Assembly (NCBI GenBank): GCA_903835685.1
Contig: CAILNX010000054.1
Location: forward strand, 1 to 64,000
Origin: an uncultured delta proteobacterium
Lineage (GTDB): Bacteria > Desulfobacterota > Desulfovibrionia > Desulfovibrionales > Desulfovibrionaceae
Length of the DNA: 64,000 nt
Reading direction: 5' to 3'
Position numbers and translations under genes: made by a program. A model generated the notes under the pieces. It was given only the letters and a program-made list of their open reading frames with translations, had not been told where the DNA came from and ran no database searches. Below are positions 61,189 to 64,000 of the stretch, piece by piece. The first letter of the stretch is position 1, and each line of letters starts with the position of its first letter.

Positions 61189-62637
61189 CCCGCCTTCACC
61201 ATGGTGGGCCTGGCCGAAGGGGCCGTGCGCGAGAGCCGGGAGCGGGTCTTTGCCGCGCTCAAGAATTCCGGGTTCAAGCTCCCCCCGGCCCGCATCACCA
61301 TCAATCTGGCCCCGGCGGACATGCGTAAGGAGGGCAGCGGCTTTGACCTGCCCCTGGCCATGGCCCTCCTGGTGGCTGGCGGGAGTCTGCCGCCCGAGGC
61401 CGTGGCCGGGTATTATTTCGCGGGCGAGCTGTCCCTGACCGGGGAGATCAAGCCCGTGCCCGGCATCCTGCCCCTGGCCGTGCGGGCCAGGCAGGAGGGC
61501 GCGGCCGGGGTCCTGGTCCCGGCCGCAAACGCGGCCGAGGCCGCCGTGGTCCGGGACCTGCCTGTGTACGGGGTGGACAATCTGGCCCAGGCCGTGGCCT
61601 TTCTCACCGGACAGGAGGAGCTTACCCCGGCCAGCGTGGACGTGGACACCCTCTGGGACGAGCACCAGGCCTTCCCCTTTGACTTCTCCGAGGTCAAGGG
61701 CCAGGAGCACGCCAAGCGGGCCATCGAGATCGCGGCCGCCGGGGGCCACAACCTGCTCTTCATCGGCCCGCCCGGGTCAGGCAAGACCATGCTGGCCCAG
61801 CGCATCCCCACGGTGCTGCCGCCGCTGCGCTTCGAAGAGGCCCTGGAAGTCACCAAGATCTACTCCGTGGCCGGGCAGCTCGGCCGGGACATGGCCCTGG
61901 TGGTGAACCGGGCCTTCCGCTCCCCGCACCATACCATCTCGGACGCCGGGCTCATCGGCGGCGGGGCCTTTCCCCGGCCCGGGGAGGTCTCCCTGGCCCA
62001 CCGGGGGGTGCTCTTCCTGGACGAGCTGCCGGAATTCAAGAAGCATGTGCTGGAGGTCCTGCGCCAGCCCCTGGAGGCCGGGGAGGTGACCATCTCCCGG
62101 GCGGCCGGGTCCCTGCGCTATCCTGCGGATTTCATGCTGGTGGCGGCCATGAACCCTTGCCCTTGCGGCTATTTCTCCGATCCGCGACATACCTGCACCT
62201 GTCGTCCGGAAGCGATTCAGCGCTACCGCTCCCGGCTCTCCGGCCCGCTTTTGGACCGCATCGACCTCCAGGTGGAGGTCCCGGCCGTTCCCTACGAGGA
62301 TTTGAAGCGCACCCGGGGCGGGTCAGGCTCGCGCCAGATCAGGGAGCGGATCATGCGCACCCGGGAGCGCCAGGCCGAGCGCTACGCCGCGGCCGGTTTT
62401 TTGACCAATTCCCAGCTTTCCGGCGCGCTCCTGGAAAAACATTGCCCCCTGACCGAGACCGAGCACGCCTTTCTGGAACAGGCCGTGCGCGCCCTGGGGC
62501 TTTCGGCCCGGGCCTACACCCGGGTGTTGCGCATCGCCCGGACCATCGCGGACCTGGAGAGCGCCGAGCGCCTGGGCGTGGACCATCTGGCCGAGGCCAT
62601 CAACTACCGCATCATGGACCGTCAGCGGGAAGCCTAG
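61102..62637 (+). CDS. comM: ComM/YifB Mg-chelatase-like AAA+ ATPase
   Basis: The 511-residue protein has the ComM layout: an N-terminal Lon-like domain (AFTMVGLAEGAVRESRERV), an AAA+ domain with Walker A GPPGSGKTML, Walker B GVLFLDELPEF, and a C-terminal Mg-chelatase part with NPCPCGYFSDPRHTCTC. ComM is a helicase that aids branch migration in natural transformation. The protein is intact. Its 5' end is the repeat copy rebuilt after an insertion. The PAS kinase gene starts one base after its stop. Confidence 0.96.
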   Translation: MLATVLSAALKGIDAFTVRLEADLARQGMPAFTMVGLAEGAVRESRERVFAALKNSGFKLPPARITINLAPADMRKEGSGFDLPLAMALLVAGGSLPPEAVAGYYFAGELSLTGEIKPVPGILPLAVRARQEGAAGVLVPAANAAEAAVVRDLPVYGVDNLAQAVAFLTGQEELTPASVDVDTLWDEHQAFPFDFSEVKGQEHAKRAIEIAAAGGHNLLFIGPPGSGKTMLAQRIPTVLPPLRFEEALEVTKIYSVAGQLGRDMALVVNRAFRSPHHTISDAGLIGGGAFPRPGEVSLAHRGVLFLDELPEFKKHVLEVLRQPLEAGEVTISRAAGSLRYPADFMLVAAMNPCPCGYFSDPRHTCTCRPEAIQRYRSRLSGPLLDRIDLQVEVPAVPYEDLKRTRGGSGSRQIRERIMRTRERQAERYAAAGFLTNSQLSGALLEKHCPLTETEHAFLEQAVRALGLSARAYTRVLRIARTIADLESAERLGVDHLAEAINYRIMDRQREA

Positions 62638-62638
62638 C

Positions 62639-64000
62639 ATGGACGCCCCGGGTCTCATCCTCGGCCTTGGGAGCCTGGCCTTGGCCTTGACCCTGGGAGG
62701 ACTTGGCCTGGCCCTCTTTCGCCAGGGCCGCGCCCGGCGGGGACTTGAGGCCAGCCTGGCCGTGGCCACCGAGCGCCTGGGCCATCTGGAAGAGGCCCTG
62801 GAGGCCTGCGGGGACCGGGCCTGGGTCCTGTATCCGGACCAGGAGCGGGGGACCATCTATTTCGGCCGTTCAGCCCAGACCAGGCCCGGGGAGGAGTCCC
62901 TCCTGCTGGAGACGGCCCTGGAGCGGGTGCATCCCGAGGACATGGCCGCTGCGCGCCAGATCCTGCGCGCCCACAGCCAGACCCCGGACGCGATCTGCGA
63001 GGTGGAGTACCGCCGGGCCTCGCTGACCGGAGACGGGACCTGGGTCTGGATGGAGCTGCGGGGCCGCGCCCTGGCGCGCCATCCCGACGGCCGGGCCATC
63101 CGGATGGCCGGGGTGATCCGGGACATCACCCGGCGCAAGGAGGCGGAAGAGACCCTCAAGGCCAGCGAACGCCTGTACCGCACCATTGTGGAGGACCAAA
63201 CCGACCTCATCTGCCGGGCCACGCCCGAGGGGGTGCTGACCTTTGTGAACGAGGCCTATGCCCTGGCCTTTGATCGGTCCCCGGCCGAACTGATGGGCGT
63301 GAATTTCTTCGACCTGGTCCCGGAGGCCGACCGGCCGGACCTGTGTCGGCACCTGGACGGAATCTCCCTGGACCAGCAGACATCGGCCGTGGAGCATCGG
63401 GTCAATCTTCCGGGCGGGGGAGTCGGCTGGCAGCGATGGGTGGACCGGGGCATCTTCGACGCCCGCGGCCGTTTGAAGGAGTATCAGAGCGTGGGCCGGG
63501 ACGTGACCAAGCGCAAGGAGGCCGAGCTGGCCCTGGCCCAAAGCGAGGACAAGTACCGGCGGGTCTTCGAGACCACGGCCGACGCCATGATCCTCATGGA
63601 TTACGAGACCCGGCGCATCCTGGACGCGAACAGCGCCGCCTGCCGCCTCTACGGGTACCAGCGGGACGAGCTTGTGGGCCTGGACATGATGATCCTCTCG
63701 GCCGAACCGGCCCGGACCCTGGCCTCCATCAATGCGGCCGAGTCCCACGTGCCCCTGCGCTACCACGTGCGCAAGGACGGGGCCATCTTTCCGGTGGAGA
63801 TATCCATGAACCGTTCGCGCCGAAACGGCCGCCATTTGGGCGTCTGCCTGATGCGGGACATCTCCGGCCGCATCGAAGCCGAGCGGGGCAAGGACGAATT
63901 CCTGGCCACCGTGGCCCATGAACTGAAAACCCCCCTGACCTCTTTGTACGGCTCCCTGGGGCTGTTGCAGGCCAATGTCGAGAAGATGCCCCGGGACAAA
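62639..64000 (+). CDS. PAS-domain sensor histidine kinase, truncated by window end
   Basis: The visible 454 codons begin with one short membrane helix (LILGLGSLALALTLGGLGLA), then three PAS units (about 50-185, 185-310 and 310-420), and a HisKA start with HELKTPLTSLYGSLGLL. The ATPase domain is beyond the edge. The ATG overlaps nothing but lies one base after the comM stop. It is a membrane-bound kinase; the signal is unknown. Confidence 0.9.
   Translation, partial: MDAPGLILGLGSLALALTLGGLGLALFRQGRARRGLEASLAVATERLGHLEEALEACGDRAWVLYPDQERGTIYFGRSAQTRPGEESLLLETALERVHPEDMAAARQILRAHSQTPDAICEVEYRRASLTGDGTWVWMELRGRALARHPDGRAIRMAGVIRDITRRKEAEETLKASERLYRTIVEDQTDLICRATPEGVLTFVNEAYALAFDRSPAELMGVNFFDLVPEADRPDLCRHLDGISLDQQTSAVEHRVNLPGGGVGWQRWVDRGIFDARGRLKEYQSVGRDVTKRKEAELALAQSEDKYRRVFETTADAMILMDYETRRILDANSAACRLYGYQRDELVGLDMMILSAEPARTLASINAAESHVPLRYHVRKDGAIFPVEISMNRSRRNGRHLGVCLMRDISGRIEAERGKDEFLATVAHELKTPLTSLYGSLGLLQANVEKMPRDK

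Overview
The window looks like chromosome of a GC-rich member of the Desulfovibrionales (Desulfovibrio-like). The reasons are the strong GC bias, short and often overlapping operons, a cytochrome bd oxidase, a system I cytochrome c maturation (ccm) operon, a DUF4911-like gene, and many intergenic GC hairpins. This placement is inferred from gene content, not from a database search.

Region 1 (1-4597) is the end of an integrated element. It is visibly A+T-richer for about 1.9 kb and holds two tyrosine recombinases, an excisionase-like HTH gene, an HU/IHF gene, two unknown genes and an AbrB-like regulator. The first three complete genes are each transcribed alone, with their own terminator, and each carries the same GCGGCAAGATT element 67-86 bp upstream of its start. 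The region stops against the 3' end of a tRNA-Glu gene, which is followed by tRNA-Lys. Both tRNAs are read from one promoter on the minus strand.

Region 2 (5072-17806) is housekeeping sequence: a PaaK-like protein, a ChaN-like lipoprotein, MutM, three GT2 glycosyltransferases, MurJ, a SPOR-domain protein and a TrmN6-like methyltransferase. An orphan A+T-rich gene resembling a phage capsid cement protein sits behind murJ.

Region 3 (18051-21785) is the most unusual part. It is a tightly coupled operon (DUF3795, ATPase N-half, Mre11/SbcD-like phosphoesterase, small coiled-coil protein, ATPase C-half). A Rad50/SbcC-type ATPase appears to be encoded as two separate proteins. The first has Walker A, coiled coil and a CPLC hook. 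The last has coiled coil, ABC signature, Walker B and H-loop. The nuclease gene lies between them.

Region 4 (21885-44506) holds a soluble REC-REC-kinase, a CDF metal transporter, a three-gene Hsp20 operon, a DHHW/MBOAT acetylation pair, a radical SAM protein, a sigma-54 activator with a degenerate receiver, RadA, a HicAB pair whose promoter implies a leaderless mRNA, an NtrY-like kinase, an EAL-HDOD protein, a FAD oxidoreductase, aminopeptidase P, CydAB and Tpx.

Region 5 (44676-64000) starts with two small paralogous-looking genes, each behind its own TTGCCA-N17-TATxxx promoter. It continues with a VOC protein, ccmFABCD plus a TPR gene (no ccmE), SppA, Acs, a LytTR regulator, LepA and LepB. 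It ends with comM and the start of a PAS kinase. An A+T-rich gene for a Cys-rich secreted protein is inserted at the start of comM, leaving an 89-bp copy of the comM 5' end on each side, so one intact comM is preserved.
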